DNA of 64,000 nt. Source: Amblyomma americanum. Lineage: Eukaryota; Arthropoda; Arachnida; Ixodida; Ixodidae. A model generated the notes under the pieces. It saw nothing but the letters and a program-made list of their open reading frames with translations. It made no database searches and was not told the DNA's origin. The DNA lies in the NCBI RefSeq assembly GCF_052857255.1, contig NC_135507.1, positions 71,001,721 through 71,065,720 on the forward strand, read 5' to 3'. Shown piece by piece: positions 1 through 12,751 of this stretch. How positions within the stretch are numbered: the first letter of the stretch is position 1; every line of letters starts with the position of its first letter. The translations under genes were made by a program, and so were the position numbers.

Positions 1-660
1 CTTAAAATGGCTCTGAAACGCCTTCCGAGGAGAGCGCATCAACTCGCGTAATCACTACACTGTGTTGTCATGAAAAGCTGGGCCAAATAATACACTTCTA
101 GTCGCAGCAGAGGACCCACAATCAAGCGCAAAAGTTGCCAAGCCTGTCCCGGTGACTTTTTCATGCTCGCACCCTCCTCCCTCGCTCGCATCTGCGTATA
201 CAAGTTGAGAGGTGGCTATTGGTTAGATTCATACGACGGGCAGCTACCGTGGCGGCGGCCAATAATGCGCATAGCTCCAGCGGGTGAGGAGGATCCGCTC
301 CCAGAGGTGGGGCCAGTGGAGGACCGCCAACCTTCTAGCGTGCAAAAAGTGATGAGAGGAGAGGAAAAGCCACGAAGACTGAATTTCAGATTTTTTTCAG
401 AGATAACTCAGCTTCTAGAAAGCGCATTAAAAAAATTCTGCAACATCCCCGGAACACCGCAACTTTATTAGTGCCCCTTTCAGAGCCCCTTTAAGACTGC
501 TTACATGCTGTGAAGGTGAAAGCACTAGTGTGCCATCGTGAGCGTTCGACCTTGACGCAAGCTGCGCACTGAGAAACGAAATGAAGACGCGCCCCCGAAC
601 AATGACTCCAGAAACACTGAATCCACAAGTTGCAAGCGCAACACTAGTACACTCTGTTCA
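1..660. other. no gene recognised; diverged repeat copy inside
   Basis: No coding region can be supported here. The stretch at about 300-375 resembles 9075-9140: both carry a run of the form GCGTGCAAAAAGTGATGAG followed by a purine-rich tail, so both are probably copies of an unnamed repeat. The end near 478-492 (CAGAGCCCCTTTAA) also resembles 10500-10515. Confidence 0.35.
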
Positions 661-669
661 AATTTTTGT

Positions 670-1050
670 CGCAATCTGGCCAACCTGACTAAAGAGACGT
701 ATGCTATGTGCGACGAGAAATCGTATGACACTACTCGCAACGGTGTACGACAAACAGTTGTGCCACAATTTTGATACGAAAAGTGGGTTTGAAGAAGGGA
801 ACTGGAGCACTAATAACTATCTCACATCCCGGTGGACACAACCACACCTTAAGAGAACAGATAGAGAGACTGGAAAGGCATACAATTGAAAGTGCAAATG
901 TTGTCGGCTGGAATTTCTGTCATAAACTAGCCTCCAACTTGACTAGCACTTGCAAGCTATATGCGACGAGAAATCGTATGACACCATACAGAACGCTGTA
1001 CGACAAATAGTTGCATCACAGTTTGGTACGAATGTTGATGGAAAAAATTC
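670..1050 (+). repeat. diverged tandem duplication, unit about 253 bp
   Basis: The string CGACGAGAAATCGTATGACA occurs at 711 and again at 964, each preceded by a 'ccaacNtgacta' block and followed by a tract ending in 'gtacgacaaa-agttg' and 'tttggtacgaa'. Two copies about 253 bp apart are therefore visible. The two short open frames across them are not conserved between the copies and are not called genes. Confidence 0.6.
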
Positions 1051-1581
1051 TGAGGGCACTTAAGTCTGCTTATGTGCCCACCAGTTACTAATTGATGACG
1101 AATTACTTATCACCCATTACTTAGTAATTGCTAAGAGTGTATGGGCTATAGCAATTATGCCACTGATGACATCATAGTGTGACAGATCTCGCACAACGAT
1201 GAGCCAATAAAGGGTCCCTGAAAAGGGTGCCTGAGGTCTATAAAATGCTCGCATTATGTAGGGTACAGGCCAACGAGCGTTCATGCCGGGTACAAGACCT
1301 CAAAACCAAGCTGATAATTTGCAATGAATGAATGAATGAGCCGTTTTAGAAAGGGAGGCTCAAGGCCGTTTGTTGGGGAATTTGGTTAAGGAAGGGATGT
1401 GTAGGGGTCTATTGATACATGAAGGCACGGCATGGGTGGTCTAGCCACGCTGCTTTGTAGAGGTCACTTAGCATATTTGTCAATATCTTCCCAAGTGCCG
1501 TTCTTACCGGCTCTGCATGGTCAATGCACGAAATTCATCGCCATCGATGGGAAAACTATGCTTGGCGACGAGGTCGTCGCG

Positions 1582-2500
1582 TCACTTGCGGAACTCTGAA
1601 CAATGCCAAACTAGGCGGTACAGGTCAGCACGACACTTACAGCCACAGCACGGGCACTCCATAACGTCAGTATTGCCCCCTTGATGCCAACGAGGGCCGG
1701 TAAGCCATTTACGGATGATGTTTGGTGTGTAGGCGGCATCGGCGATGATCTTATTAATGAAGATCTGCTCATGCCATGTGAGAGCAGCTGGGGTATCAAT
1801 TAAGGTAACCCGGTGGTGTAACGGCTGCAAGTCGTGCACGGCTCCTCTGTTTGGCGCGCTCTAGTCTGCACGTTAGGACAGCCAAGTTGTTGGACATATC
1901 AGTAGGGTCGTCGGCAACGGCGGGGTATTCCAGCGGAGGAAGGAACGAGACCCTCTCCCAAGCCGCATTGTGAACGGAGTGGTTCCCGTCGTCATCGCCC
2001 GTGTGTACAGGGATCCACGCGAGGCGGATTCGCACATTGCTTTTTGAGAGGGTTCTGATTACAGAAGTAATCTGCTGTGCAGTTGGGTGGGTCGAGAATG
2101 GTTTGTGGAGCTCGCGTACAGCTTCATGTGAATCTGAGTATTCAGATTTTGTGCGACATGTCAGTTTGTAGCAACTGATAGCCGACCAGAACGTTTTCCC
2201 CCTGCAGTAGAGCGCCGTACATAGAGAGCAGCTCCCCTTTCTTATGCACTCATCGGGTGCACGAATAGTACGGCAGCCGTTGAAATTGAGATTCTCTCGG
2301 CTGCGCCACGTCATTGATATGGCGCCATCTTTCAGGGATGCATGTACACATAAGTCCTCCTCATCTTGTTCTCTATCAGCGGCCGTGGGTCGAGCTAGGT
2401 GGAGCCGTGCCGCCGTATGTGCTCTCGGTTGAGCCATACGTCTGTAGCGGCCGCGGTGTAGATGAAGCCAGGGAGTAACTGGCCGGTGCCGAGAGTACAC
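1582..2500 (-). pseudogene. LINE ORF2 3' part: RNase H and C-terminal zinc motif
   Basis: Two overlapping minus-strand frames (1796-2500 and 1582-1839) carry the end of ORF2. The first shows an RNase H pattern: SDSHEAV for the usual TDSQAA box and WIPVHTG for the usual WIPGHTG box, so two motif residues have drifted. The second contains a Cys-rich stretch (CPCCGCKC...HC), the zinc-binding motif that normally closes ORF2 in this group. The frame change near 1800 shows at least one indel. Not functional. Confidence 0.7.
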
Positions 2501-2899
2501 GGTCCCAGCGTTCCAAAGCGCTTCCCTGTTTCGTGCAAGTTCAGCCTGTTTCGTGCGGAGTTACGGTTTCCTCAATGATTTTGTGTATAGGAGGAAGGGC
2601 CACCACTTCATCTAGAGCCGTGAAGCACGTATGTCGTGGTAGACCTGTTATGGTGCGTAACGTGGCCCTGTGCAGTGTTGTGCTCGCACTTCCTTCCTGC
2701 TGTGGAATTCGGCGAAGTGGGGCATGGGGAGGATTCCCTGAAGACCACCGCGACGGTGGGTGAGCCCTCTGGGGGAGACATGACTGCAGGACTGCCAGAC
2801 CAGAGGGAACGACGACGATAGCGTCCCCACGTGTTCAACAGGAATGCCAGCGACGACCATAGGCGTATTCGTTCCGGTCCTCGCCACGACGAAGTGCGG

Positions 2900-3483
2900 T
2901 ATCAGTGTGGTCCCCTTCAGTCACGCTGGATTTGAACAATTGCCCGAGTGCCGCACCTGCGACAGAGCCTCCGCGTTCCGGTCACCAGACAAGCTCTTTC
3001 GACACCTGTGGGGAGACAGCCCGCATTCCTGTGTCATGCAGGTGCCCCTCAGACGCACGTGCGCGGCCACCTGGAAGCCGCGGGGACGACAACGTGACCG
3101 AGTCCTGTTCCCTTTCCCTCGACCGAGCTGCGAAGAAACATCAGGACCGCCCTGCCGTGGGAGGTATTATCAGTGCCATCGTGTGATTGGACATCATTCT
3201 TCGAACTGTATTCCTCAACTAGGGATCTGGGGGATCTGGGGAATACGAAGAGTATTTAAGGAGCTGCTGGTTTGATGCCAAAAGAGAGCCCCCCTCCCCA
3301 CACCCCCCCTCACCCCCCTTCTTGAGGGGTATCAGAGACTCCCGACTCCTAAGAAGCTCTCTTTACTGAGAAGCACCCTCAGTTGCCCGTACTTGTACAT
3401 AATGTTTTCTTCCTCCGATCGTCCTCGTCTCTTCTCCGGCCCAGTCACGCTACCTGAATCCCAACTGGTGGCAGCGGTGGGAT
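2900..3483 (+). repeat. putative LTR fragment with primer-binding site
   Basis: This interval interrupts the LINE between its RT thumb (ends near 3500) and its RNase H. It contains a TATA-like TATTTAAG near 3254 and ends with TGGTGGCAGCGGTGGGAT at 3466-3483, which by my recollection is the complement of the 3' end of tRNA-Leu (AAG type) including CCA, i.e. a primer-binding site directly after an LTR. The left edge of the LTR is not determined, and only a few bases of internal element follow before LINE sequence resumes. Confidence 0.4.
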
Positions 3484-3504
3484 GCTGCTACCTGAATTCC
3501 AACA

Positions 3505-4831
3505 GGAGACAAGCTAGCTAGGTCTTCGTGAATTTTCGTGGTCAGTTCGGACGGGGGAGGGGCGCAGTAGAGAATCTTGCTAGCTGCTACCGCGCAAGCC
3601 AGCGTCTGACAAGCCTCTTGCCTTGCATCACCATACTTGTTTGACATACGAGCGATGAGATGTAGGGTACTCTTCCAGGTGCTCTTGAGGCGTTTGATCC
3701 AAGTACGAGGACTGTTACAGCTGCGGACGGGCACACCAAGAAGCTTGAGTGATCCGTTATGAGATGTGAGCACCTGTCCTGCCATGAGAAGATGCAACTG
3801 TTGGGACAGGTTAGTACGAGTCCTGCCATCAATGCTTGTCTTGTCAGGTACCAGTTCAAGGCCAAGCTCTGTTACCACCGCTGCCTGCAGCTCGGCTTGC
3901 ATGTGATTGGCGCACTCAAAATTATTGGCTTCGACCTACACTGTTACATCGCCCGCGTAGATCGCGGATCTTGCTACACTGTCTTATTCTAAGCGTCTTG
4001 CTGCCTTCGCCATTGCCAAAGATTGAGCCCTGAGGAACTCCCCTGTCGAGGTAGTAAGTGCGAAGGGTCCATTCTTGGGTACGACAGTTGAGACGTACGG
4101 GTCTGCCCTGGAGCAAGTTCCGTATCCAGTTCAGCGCCCATTGACTGGGGTATGCCTGGGCAAGCTCCGCAAAGATGACATTTTGATCGACGTTGTCAAA
4201 AGCTTTTTCTCATGTCGGCCGCGACGACGTAATCTGGTGCGAGGTGTCGGGAAGTTCGATTAATGACTACCGAAGCAGCCATAATCAATCTTGTGTACTC
4301 AAATTGGGGCGAGAGCCGGTTTGCGCAGGGTGGTTCCAAGCTGTGGCTTATTCCAGGTAATATTGAATCCTATTGTTGATTAGTCGCTCAGTCAATTTGC
4401 AGGCGGTTGAAGTGAGAGCAATTGGTCTGAAGTTGGAAATGATGGAAGGATCTTTTCCAGGCTAACTTAACCAGTGTTAGCTTGAGCTGCTCCGGCACAT
4501 CCCCTGTCTCCCATGAGCTATTTACTGTTTTTAGGAGCTGCGCTTTGGCGGCATCACTAAGATTTCTAAGCATCTGCCAGGTGACATCGTCGTGCCCTGG
4601 GGACGAGTGGCTCTTTCCTTGAGCGAGTGCCACCGACAGTTCCCCTATTGTGAACGGCTTGTCAAGATCGGGATCTAGCCTAGACACAGTAACGAGAAGA
4701 AGGTGATCAGGAGGTTGGTCTGCAGCGTGCGGAAAGAAGGTCTGGATAAGTTGCTCCTCTATCGAGGACATCGGTTGTTGTAAGGAGAGCTCTGCGAAAA
4801 TGGAAGTCCGGTTTTTCCCTTTTCCAGTCAT
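3505..4831 (-). pseudogene. LINE ORF2 reverse transcriptase region
   Basis: Minus-strand frames at 4388-4831 and 3450-3902 carry the start and end of an RT domain. The first has a finger motif of the type KSHSSPGHDDVTWQMLRNL, the second the palm/thumb segment LELVPDKTS followed by MAGQVLTSHNGSLKLLGV, normal for I-like LINEs. The middle, with the catalytic YADD box, is frame-broken and I could not read it. Upstream (4831-5112) is a weakly conserved linker from the endonuclease. Confidence 0.7.
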
Positions 4832-5123
4832 AGTTTACGGAGTCCTTTTTCTTGCCCCATCTCAGCGCAGACATGGTGCCAGTTTTCTCCATCTAGGCGA
4901 AGTGTGTAGTCGCGTATCGTATTGTCGTGGCGACGAAGTTTTAGAAGATCCTTGTGGCACTTGCCGCGTGTACGGTAGCGGTTCGGGAGGACAGAGGCAC
5001 ATTTCCACAGGTTGACTAAGTGGTTGTCGAGATGAGTGGTTGTGTCACTACATTCTATTTCTTCTGTCACCATCGGTTTAGCTGTGGTAACCTCATAAAC
5101 AAATTGTTGCAAGCTGTGGCATT

Positions 5124-5895
5124 TTAAATGTTACGACAATTCACGAAAGCGCTACCAGTCAAGTGAGGGCAACGTCTTCTTGGATCAAAGCCGTTTGTTG
5201 TTGACACGAATGGCAATGGTGAAGTGATCACTTCCATGTAGTATCTAAAATTTCCCAGTGTTTTACCATGCCAGGGGTTGCAAGAGTGAGGTCCGGTGTA
5301 GTGTCTGTCTAGCGTGGTGGCCAACACGCGTGGGCGCATGTGGCTCGTTGCAAAGGCGTAAGTATAGATAACTCCATGGCTTCTTCGAGACGACGCCCAC
5401 TGCAGTCGGTGGTGGAGTAACCCCAGAGAACGTCTTTGGCATTGAAGTCACCACCAACAATAACTGGACTGTGGCGATCGGCTGCAATCAGTTGTTGAAG
5501 CTATTCATATTTGTCCACCCTGAGCTGAATGGTAAGAGGCCGTCAGTAAACAGACACTAAAATTATGAGTTTACAGCCCGGAGACCTCGTCTTCACAATG
5601 ACGACCTCTCGATATTCATTACTGGCTCCAGAAAGACGAATCTGCGTCGCCTCGCAATCTGTGCGTATGAGGACTGCAGCCTGACTAGTTACTATAACTT
5701 CGTCCGTGTCCTTTTCCTTATGTTCTATAGCAGGATCTGTGAACACCCTGTACCTTGGGAGGGTACATGGTCCTCGCGTTTCTTAAAGCAGGATGGCTAA
5801 CGGTATGCACATTTTAATGCGTGATTTGAGGATACGGCCGTTTTGGCGAAAGCTCCGGCAATTCCACTGCAGAACGGTAGTCTCCACAAGCACCA
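5124..5895 (-). pseudogene. LINE ORF2 endonuclease region
   Basis: On the minus strand ORF2 appears to begin near 5880 with LQWNCRSF, the usual start of the endonuclease of these LINEs, and it contains VIVGGDFNAKDVLWGY at about 5420-5460, the GDFNA catalytic motif. An in-frame stop follows shortly after the start and more frameshifts occur downstream. The endonuclease nicks the genomic target in the living family; this copy cannot make it. Confidence 0.7.
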
Positions 5896-5967
5896 TTATG
5901 AAGAGGGTTGTTGAGCTTGGGCCGGTCATTGAGATTGGGCCTTTTTGCGTGGAGTTTCACACTACTC

Positions 5968-7101
5968 CTAATTGAGAATTTCAATGTGTGATGCCAAAAA
6001 CTTCATGGTTTGCTCGAGTGTGGCAAACTGAGACTTGATGTCTTGTTGGAGGAGTTTGATTTCTTTTTGAATCTCACGTGTAGCCCCGTATTTGATTTGC
6101 ACTGCCGTTTGTGAGAACTGAGTCGCAGTATCCAATGGTGCTTTGCTTGACGCGTTTTTTTTTTTTGGTTCACCTTTCTACGCACACTTCTAGATCAGCT
6201 CGGTCTTGTGACGGAGCCGCGTAACGATGAAAGAGCGATCGGCCACTTTTCCTGGTAAACTGGGATTTTAGAGACTGAATTTATGCGCGCAGGTGCGCTA
6301 TCTCCTGCCGAAGAGCGTTGATGAGGTTACTCTCTTGTACAACATTAACTTGACTATTATGAGCCAATTTTGAGTGTTTCCCAGCTGCGACGTCAGCCCA
6401 CCGAACGCCTGCTTTTTGCGATGCCACTCCGAACGCAGGCGTCTCTGGAGCAGTTAGCGGCAATCTGCTGGGACAAGCGTGGCTCACCGCAATGTGCCCC
6501 GATGTTTTGCACGAGACGCAAAATGGCTCATCATCACAATCCTCCTCGGGTGTGCGACTGCGGCCGCAATCTTTGCACACACTGTCCTCGGGGCAGTACT
6601 TTGCCATATGACCAATGTTATGGCAGTGTAGCAAACCATACGTTTCGGCCGATATTCCTCTAACCTTGTAATCTTCATGTAGTACTTGACTACTTTTGGC
6701 AGTGCAGCTGCATTAAATGTGATGACAGCTTCATCAGTTTTGCCCATCTTCTGTATTTTGATGATTTCTGCTTGTTTGCAGCGAAGCCATTGAAATATCG
6801 TTTCATTGTCATCTTGCGTGTCGATGTGGGTGACATCGCGCACGGCGTTCTTTTTAAAAGTTACGCGTTCTACCTTAATTGGAACGACGATGATATGGTT
6901 TCCATCTTTGTAAGCGAGATGAGTTAGACCCATCATCTTATCTGCATGCTCTTCATCATAAACTGTGAGAGTGCTGCCAACCTCCAAAACCGCTTCTCCC
7001 CCAATTTTCAACCAAAAATTCTGTAGATTTCCTTCGATACGAAAAAAATGTATTGTGAACAAATGTATATTTATGCGTAGTTCAGCAGCAAGTTTTATCA
7101 T
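5968..7101 (-). pseudogene. LINE ORF1 (gag-like, CCHC zinc knuckles), frameshifted
   Basis: Two overlapping minus-strand frames (6484-7101, 6281-6634) encode a nucleic-acid-binding ORF1 protein. The second shows a CCHC knuckle (CHNIGHMAKYC) followed by Cys clusters CKDC and CVSCKTSGH. ORF1 appears to end in a helical segment whose TAG stop is at 5968-5970, about 75 bases before ORF2. In the family the protein coats the element RNA. The switch between frames near 6600 and the loss of frame after 6281 show it is inactive. Confidence 0.7.
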
Positions 7102-8190
7102 GCAGCTGCCCTATTAGCAGACGTTGGTAAGCAAACTAGCTTTAAATTTGAAATTAAGGATCTGAAATAAACTTTTAAATGAAGCTACAAGATAAACCGT
7201 AGCGCTCTTTGTAAATTACAAATTAAAGGCTCTATATAGTGCAGTATGTGTTTTTTCATTGCAACGTTATGGAAGATATTAGTAAACACGCATCATCATG
7301 TGGAATTAGGTTACGCTCACTGAACAATTTAAAGCTGATTTTTTTCTCTCATATGTAGTGTAAGTTTCGATTTCAGCCGAACAGATACCACATACAAAAT
7401 GACAGGAGATCGCTTGAGAAATACAGAAACTGCGATATGAAAGCTGGTTGTTCATTTGTTGCGACTGATCCTGGGGTATGCTGACATAACAGTATGAACC
7501 AGTTAAAACAATGAAGCTGTGACTGTTACAGCCTTTGTATGCCTCGTGTGACCTCAACTCACTTTGTTCGTCGTGGAACTGAGAATTGGTCCCCTAGTTA
7601 GACTAGTTAAGATTTCCAACAGGGCGCTCCTTTCTCAAAAAATGCTGCCCTTGTTCTTTCCTAGTTATCAAAATAAACATGCAGACATGCTTATTAAATA
7701 AGAACTTCACGTCGTGCAGCGAGCTCCAAATACAGCGTGAGGAAGTGGCGTGCATGTTAAGCGAAGGTAGTGGGCAGCAGCGGGTGCCACTGGCCACGTC
7801 AGGGACCGCACGTCTGACTACGTCCGTGTAAATGCTGGTTCATATGCAAGCGACTCAGAATTGAGTGGCGCAGCGCCGGGAAAAGTTTGTAAGTTGTTGG
7901 AACTTCGTCGCTCTGACTGCTCGAGCCACCGCTACGGCTTTAAACAACTTTTTCGCCGCGGCAACAGAAATTGTGAAGCGTTTTGGCTTGCTTGCGAGAC
8001 AGGCTTTAATCGAGTGCGCGACGGTGTTATGTAGGCTCCGTCAGTTGTAGAGAAAAAACAACGAAAAGCTAATTGTACTGTCTTCCAAGTTTCAGAGAAA
8101 AAAAAAACTCGGTGCAAATGAAATTTCCCTAGATTATACAAAAAATCCTTTTTCCCCTAAACAATGCCCAAATTCTGTACATCTAGACAA
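7102..8190. other. no gene recognised
   Basis: AT-rich to mixed sequence with short A and T runs. The short open frames on both strands show no motif, no codon bias and no splice context that I can support. Confidence 0.4.
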
Positions 8191-8194
8191 AAAT

Positions 8195-8640
8195 TCCTAG
8201 GGTTTGGCAGCACTGATTGCTGTGACAACGATGCTGCTAGCGACGTCGTCACAGCGCGCCGTTTCCAGCTCAGCGAACTCATCTTTCGGTGCCATCATTC
8301 CTACAGCTTGGGCTATTGCATTGCGAGGAATATTTCTTACCTTAAAATTTTGTGTGGGCCTCATTATCAGTGCAAAGCGTGGTCGACTCACCTTGTCTTC
8401 ATGGGTCATCTTGTGGCGCTTGCGGGGGCGTCGACGCTCCTAGGTTGTAGATATGCCGTCTTCGTCACACATCGTCTGGTCGTATTAGGCTGGTTGATCT
8501 AACTCGTTCCCCGGGACGCTGGATTGAAGCATAACTTGCGCCTGTGACACGCGGTACGCCGGTCTCAAGTAGCTGTATCCATATTGGGAGCTGGCGGAAG
8601 CGTCCGTCTGTGCCATATTGCTGAACGCCGAGCACTGGCG
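8195..8640 (-). pseudogene. fragment of LINE ORF1 (gag-like N-terminal part)
   Basis: The minus-strand frame 8197-8409 (RPRFALIMRPTQNFKVRNI ... DVASSIVVT) fits the N-terminal domain I associate with ORF1 of tick I-like LINEs, which typically has a 'RP...FKVRDLP' core and a 'T.A.SIVIST' end. Frame-shifted but similar sequence runs upstream to about 8640. No ORF2 follows, so this is a short relic separate from the element at 1.3-7.1 kb. Confidence 0.45.
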
Positions 8641-8699
8641 TTCCAGGCACTGGCGCGTAGACTGTAGTCCAGAGTTAGGCCTAGGTCACCGCCACAACG

Positions 8700-9150
8700 A
8701 ATTCCGGTAAAAGTCCACTAAAAACGGAGCCGAGGCTCCAAAAACCTGCTCAGCACACACCAGAACCACTAAGGAGAATATCCAGTCATCCTCAATATCT
8801 AGGCGCACACTTAACCGTTAAAAAGGAACAGTTCGCGGAGCGCAAGCAAAGCGTGTACCTTCCACCACGTCCGGAACGCTTCGTATAATTTGCAAAACAA
8901 TTTTTAAAATTACCGCTTCCACGCCTATCGGCGACCTGCGGTGCTGTGCTTTCGCCTGAATCCTCCAGTGACTCTATTGAATCCGCGATCGTTACGTCAT
9001 CTAGCGTTCGTTAGGTCAACTGCGGACTGCTAGCATTGGATGGCGCGCGTCGGCAGCCGGCGGATGGGGCGAGTGCGAGGGGCCAGCGGAGGAGCGCCGA
9101 CATTTCAGCGCGCAAAAAGCGACGAGAGGAGAAGGAAAGGCGCGAAGACG
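8700..9150. other. no gene recognised; repeat shared with 300-375
   Basis: The part at 9075-9140 matches the pattern seen near 300-375 (GCGCGCAAAAAGCGACGAG) and is probably a dispersed repeat. The rest (8700-9075) shows no recognisable coding or repeat structure. Confidence 0.35.
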
Positions 9151-9154
9151 CGGA

Positions 9155-9275
9155 AAATTGGTTTTGGGGGAAATAAAAGGCGCTGTGTCTGTCTCGCATC
9201 TCGGCCGACACCTGAACCGCGCTGAGTCCCTCCTTTGTCCCTTCCCTTGCGGCGCGGTTCAGGTATTTTGCCAAC
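9155..9275. repeat. inverted pair of the SINE 3' module
   Basis: 9159-9222 is the 3' part of the dispersed SINE in minus orientation (AATTGGTTTTGGGG ... ACACCTGAACCGCGC). 9228-9265 is part of the same module in plus orientation (CCCTTGCGGCGCGGTTCAGG). The head-to-head arrangement resembles the hairpin inside the C-type elements at 19.4 and 38.9 kb more than an ordinary SINE. Confidence 0.6.
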
Positions 9276-9299
9276 GTTCGCTGTCTGCCAGGCGCTGCC

Positions 9300-9488
<189 letters not shown>

Positions 9489-9489
<1 letters not shown>

Positions 9490-9530
9490 GTGAGACAGAC
9501 ACAGCGCCATTTCCTTTCCCCAAAAACTAT
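9489..9530 (+). repeat. SINE 3' end fragment
   Basis: GTGAGACAGACACAGCGCC followed by ATTTCCTTTCCCCAAAAACT matches the 3' end of the dispersed SINE. It lies between the ATCT microsatellite and a LINE remnant. Confidence 0.6.
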
Positions 9531-9539
9531 CAGAACTAA

Positions 9540-10275
9540 TTCACCTGCAGAGGCGGAAGGAGCCGCCATCGCACTTGCGCTGGCCCACTCCACCATTGAC
9601 AAAAACATAACCGAAATTTGCACAGATTCCCAGGCCGCATACCGCCACTACCTAAAGGGCGTGGCGACGCCGGCCACACATCATATTCTTGCCACAGCCA
9701 CCTCTCTCTACCGAACGGTTACTCTGTCGTGGATCCCTGGGCATGCCTCGATCCCCGGTAATGAGCGCTTTCATGCGCTGGCCCGAGAACTCTTCTCCCT
9801 GACCCCGGACGATCAGGCACCCAACCCTACGCAAGTGGCCTCGTCGGTCCTTTATACATATAATCAAATCACCGCATTCTACAAACTCAGCCGCATGACA
9901 TTACCACCACCCCACAGTACTTTGTCGCCCTTATCCAGCGCCACATGGCCACAATTACAGACGGGCTGCTTTATTTCACCTTACCGTCTCATGCTTTCAC
10001 CCCACCTTTCCTCCTCATTGTAACACCTGTGGCGTGCCCAGATCCACACTTTTCCACTACCTTTGGGAATGTCCTTCCCCACAGGCAGTACCCCCCATCC
10101 CCAATCCCACTCATTCTTCCTGGAAGGCTGCTTTACGGACCGCTCAGTCCGCCGGCCCGAAGTGGCTGGTGGATCGGGCCTTATATAAGGCACAAGCCCG
10201 TGGGCACCTGGATCAGTACGAGACCACCCTGGAAGATTTTTTCTTTCCTTTTTTTTCTAATAAAAGTTGTTTCTA
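9540..10275 (+). pseudogene. 3' end of an I-like LINE: RNase H and zinc motif
   Basis: The plus frame 9490-10023 contains an RNase H core: AEGAAIALALAHSTI, CTDSQAAYRHY and LSWIPGHASIPGNERFHALA, with the acidic and His motifs in good order. After a frameshift near 9940-10030 the sequence reads HCNTCG ... FHYLWECP, a CX2C-X8-H-X4-C motif that closes ORF2 of these LINEs. An AATAAAAGTTG tail with TCTATCCATCC follows at 10258-10280. RT and everything upstream are missing (5' truncation). Confidence 0.75.
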
Positions 10276-10279
10276 TCCA

Positions 10280-10350
10280 TCCAGCACACTGGCGCTTTTG
10301 CGTTACGCCTCCATCGAAACGCGGCCGCCGCGGTCGGGTTCTAACGCGGG
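10280..10350 (-). repeat. SINE fragment (tRNA-related part)
   Basis: GGCGCTTTTGCGTTACGCC and GCCGCCGCGGTCGGGTTC match the central and box-B parts of the SINE on the minus strand. Both ends are missing. Confidence 0.5.
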
Positions 10351-10538
10351 TTTGGTGGTCGATGGTTTCGTGCTCGCCCGAAAACGCGGAAATCCAAATT
10401 TTGACTACCATAAAACGCATCTCAAAAATTCTTGCTGGAGGATATTTGTGAAGCGGCGTCCTTTAGCATAGCCCATCGCATCTTTGTTGAGACCCCCTTT
10501 CACAGCCCCTTTAAAGGATTTCGCCTTATAACTGGCGC

Positions 10539-11400
<862 letters not shown>

Positions 11401-11424
11401 GTGTATAGACGAACGACATATATA

Positions 11425-12665
11425 GGAGGTATTCACATGACGTCATCCGCAAGGGGCGCTAGCGACGGACGCGGCATTCGCCATGTTGGTGGTCGCGCGC
11501 GCAGCAGCCAGCCGCATCATTTACCTCGCTTGTGATGTGTGAAATGTGAGTGTATTTAGCGTCTCGCCGCAGATCATTCCTGTCTGACCCGCAACACCAT
11601 GTGACTGAGTGGATACGCCGTGAACTGCGCGAAACAAAAGAGCAGGCACGAAGAAAAGGTTACACATTGTGAAAACGTCGACCCGTTGGAATGTGCAGGC
11701 GCCGGCGTGGTGTGCGATGTACTACAAGACTGCTGCCTTGCGTTAAGTTCAACGATATGGAGTCCCGCCTTATGCACGGCGTAAGTTTGCCGATAGGCAA
11801 AGGAATTAAAACATGTACATCTATGAGAGGGTGCAATTGCTTGACAAGTTGGCGAGCCCAAGATCCGTGCTGAGGGTGCCGACGGCCGAAGTGCGTTTTT
11901 GGAGAGGCCAGTATTTAAATGTGCCTGTTCGTTTAGCTAGCTTACCTTAATTGTCACCTCTCTCTGCTGAAAGTGACGTGTTACTACTGAATGTAGCGGA
12001 ATCGCTGCATATCGCGTTGCTGCGAACCGGCCTATAGATTTCAGGTCTTGTGCACTCGAAGCAACACTACGTTGCTGCAATCGAACCTGCAAAACATTCT
12101 CGCTATGTCTGCCATCGATGCTGCGAGTGCATGACAGTATTTGCTCGACCATTTTGTCGCGCAAATAAAGCAGCTATGACGCAATTTGCCTTTCTTCTAA
12201 AACAATGAGGCGTCAGCAGTTCGCGGACTACAGCCGCTGGAAATATGAGTTTCTGCGGCGTCAGTTTTGGAATATGGGTAAATAATCATGGGCTGTGTCA
12301 TCCACGATATGTCCTGCATGAGTAGCTGACAGTTATGAACTCATATTAAAAGCTGCAAGTCGTTTACATTCTTACGTGCAATGCAGCCGGCCAGTTTTGC
12401 TGCCGAGTTGCTGCACGCAGCTCAGTTAAATTACGGCACAGAATTCTGCTGCAAACTTTATGCACAATAAGCGTTCCACAAAGAAAAGTGGACGTTGACG
12501 TATTTAACAACGTGTAAAGATGTTACGCATCACTAACAATACAGGCCGGACTCCTCATGGCGTACCGTGACACTGCGCGAGCTTTCGTGAAACGACCGCA
12601 AACGTGGCGCGTTTGCCGCGGCGACGCTCGCGCCGTCTGGTAGCGCGGCCTCAGTGAATACCTCC
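11425..12665. mobile_element. unassigned DNA element with 12-bp terminal inverted repeats
   Basis: GGAGGTATTCAC at 11425-11436 and its exact reverse complement at 12654-12665 bound 1241 bp. TATA stands directly outside both ends (11421-11424 and 12666-12669) and may be a 4-bp target duplication, or TA plus two TIR bases. The inside has no convincing transposase frame, so it would be a non-autonomous element. I cannot assign a superfamily. Confidence 0.5.
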
Positions 12666-12751
12666 TATAGGACTACCTGAAGTGGCGGTACTGTGTGCGT
12701 CCTGCGGCCGCTTGACAATGCCACCCTATTAAGCAATAGCGTAAACAGCTA

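Larger units (their letters stand above)
1322..7101 (-). mobile_element. decayed, nearly full-length I-like non-LTR retrotransposon (LINE)
   Basis: Read from 7101 downwards the minus strand gives, in order, a zinc-knuckle ORF1, an apurinic-type endonuclease, a reverse transcriptase, an RNase H and a C-terminal Cys/His motif, the order known for I-superfamily LINEs. The 3' end is a short run of CATT units (minus strand) near 1322-1338. Every domain is broken by frameshifts and stops, so it is a fossil. The region 2.9-3.5 kb probably holds an LTR fragment inserted into the LINE. About 5.8 kb is a plausible full length for this class. Confidence 0.75.
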
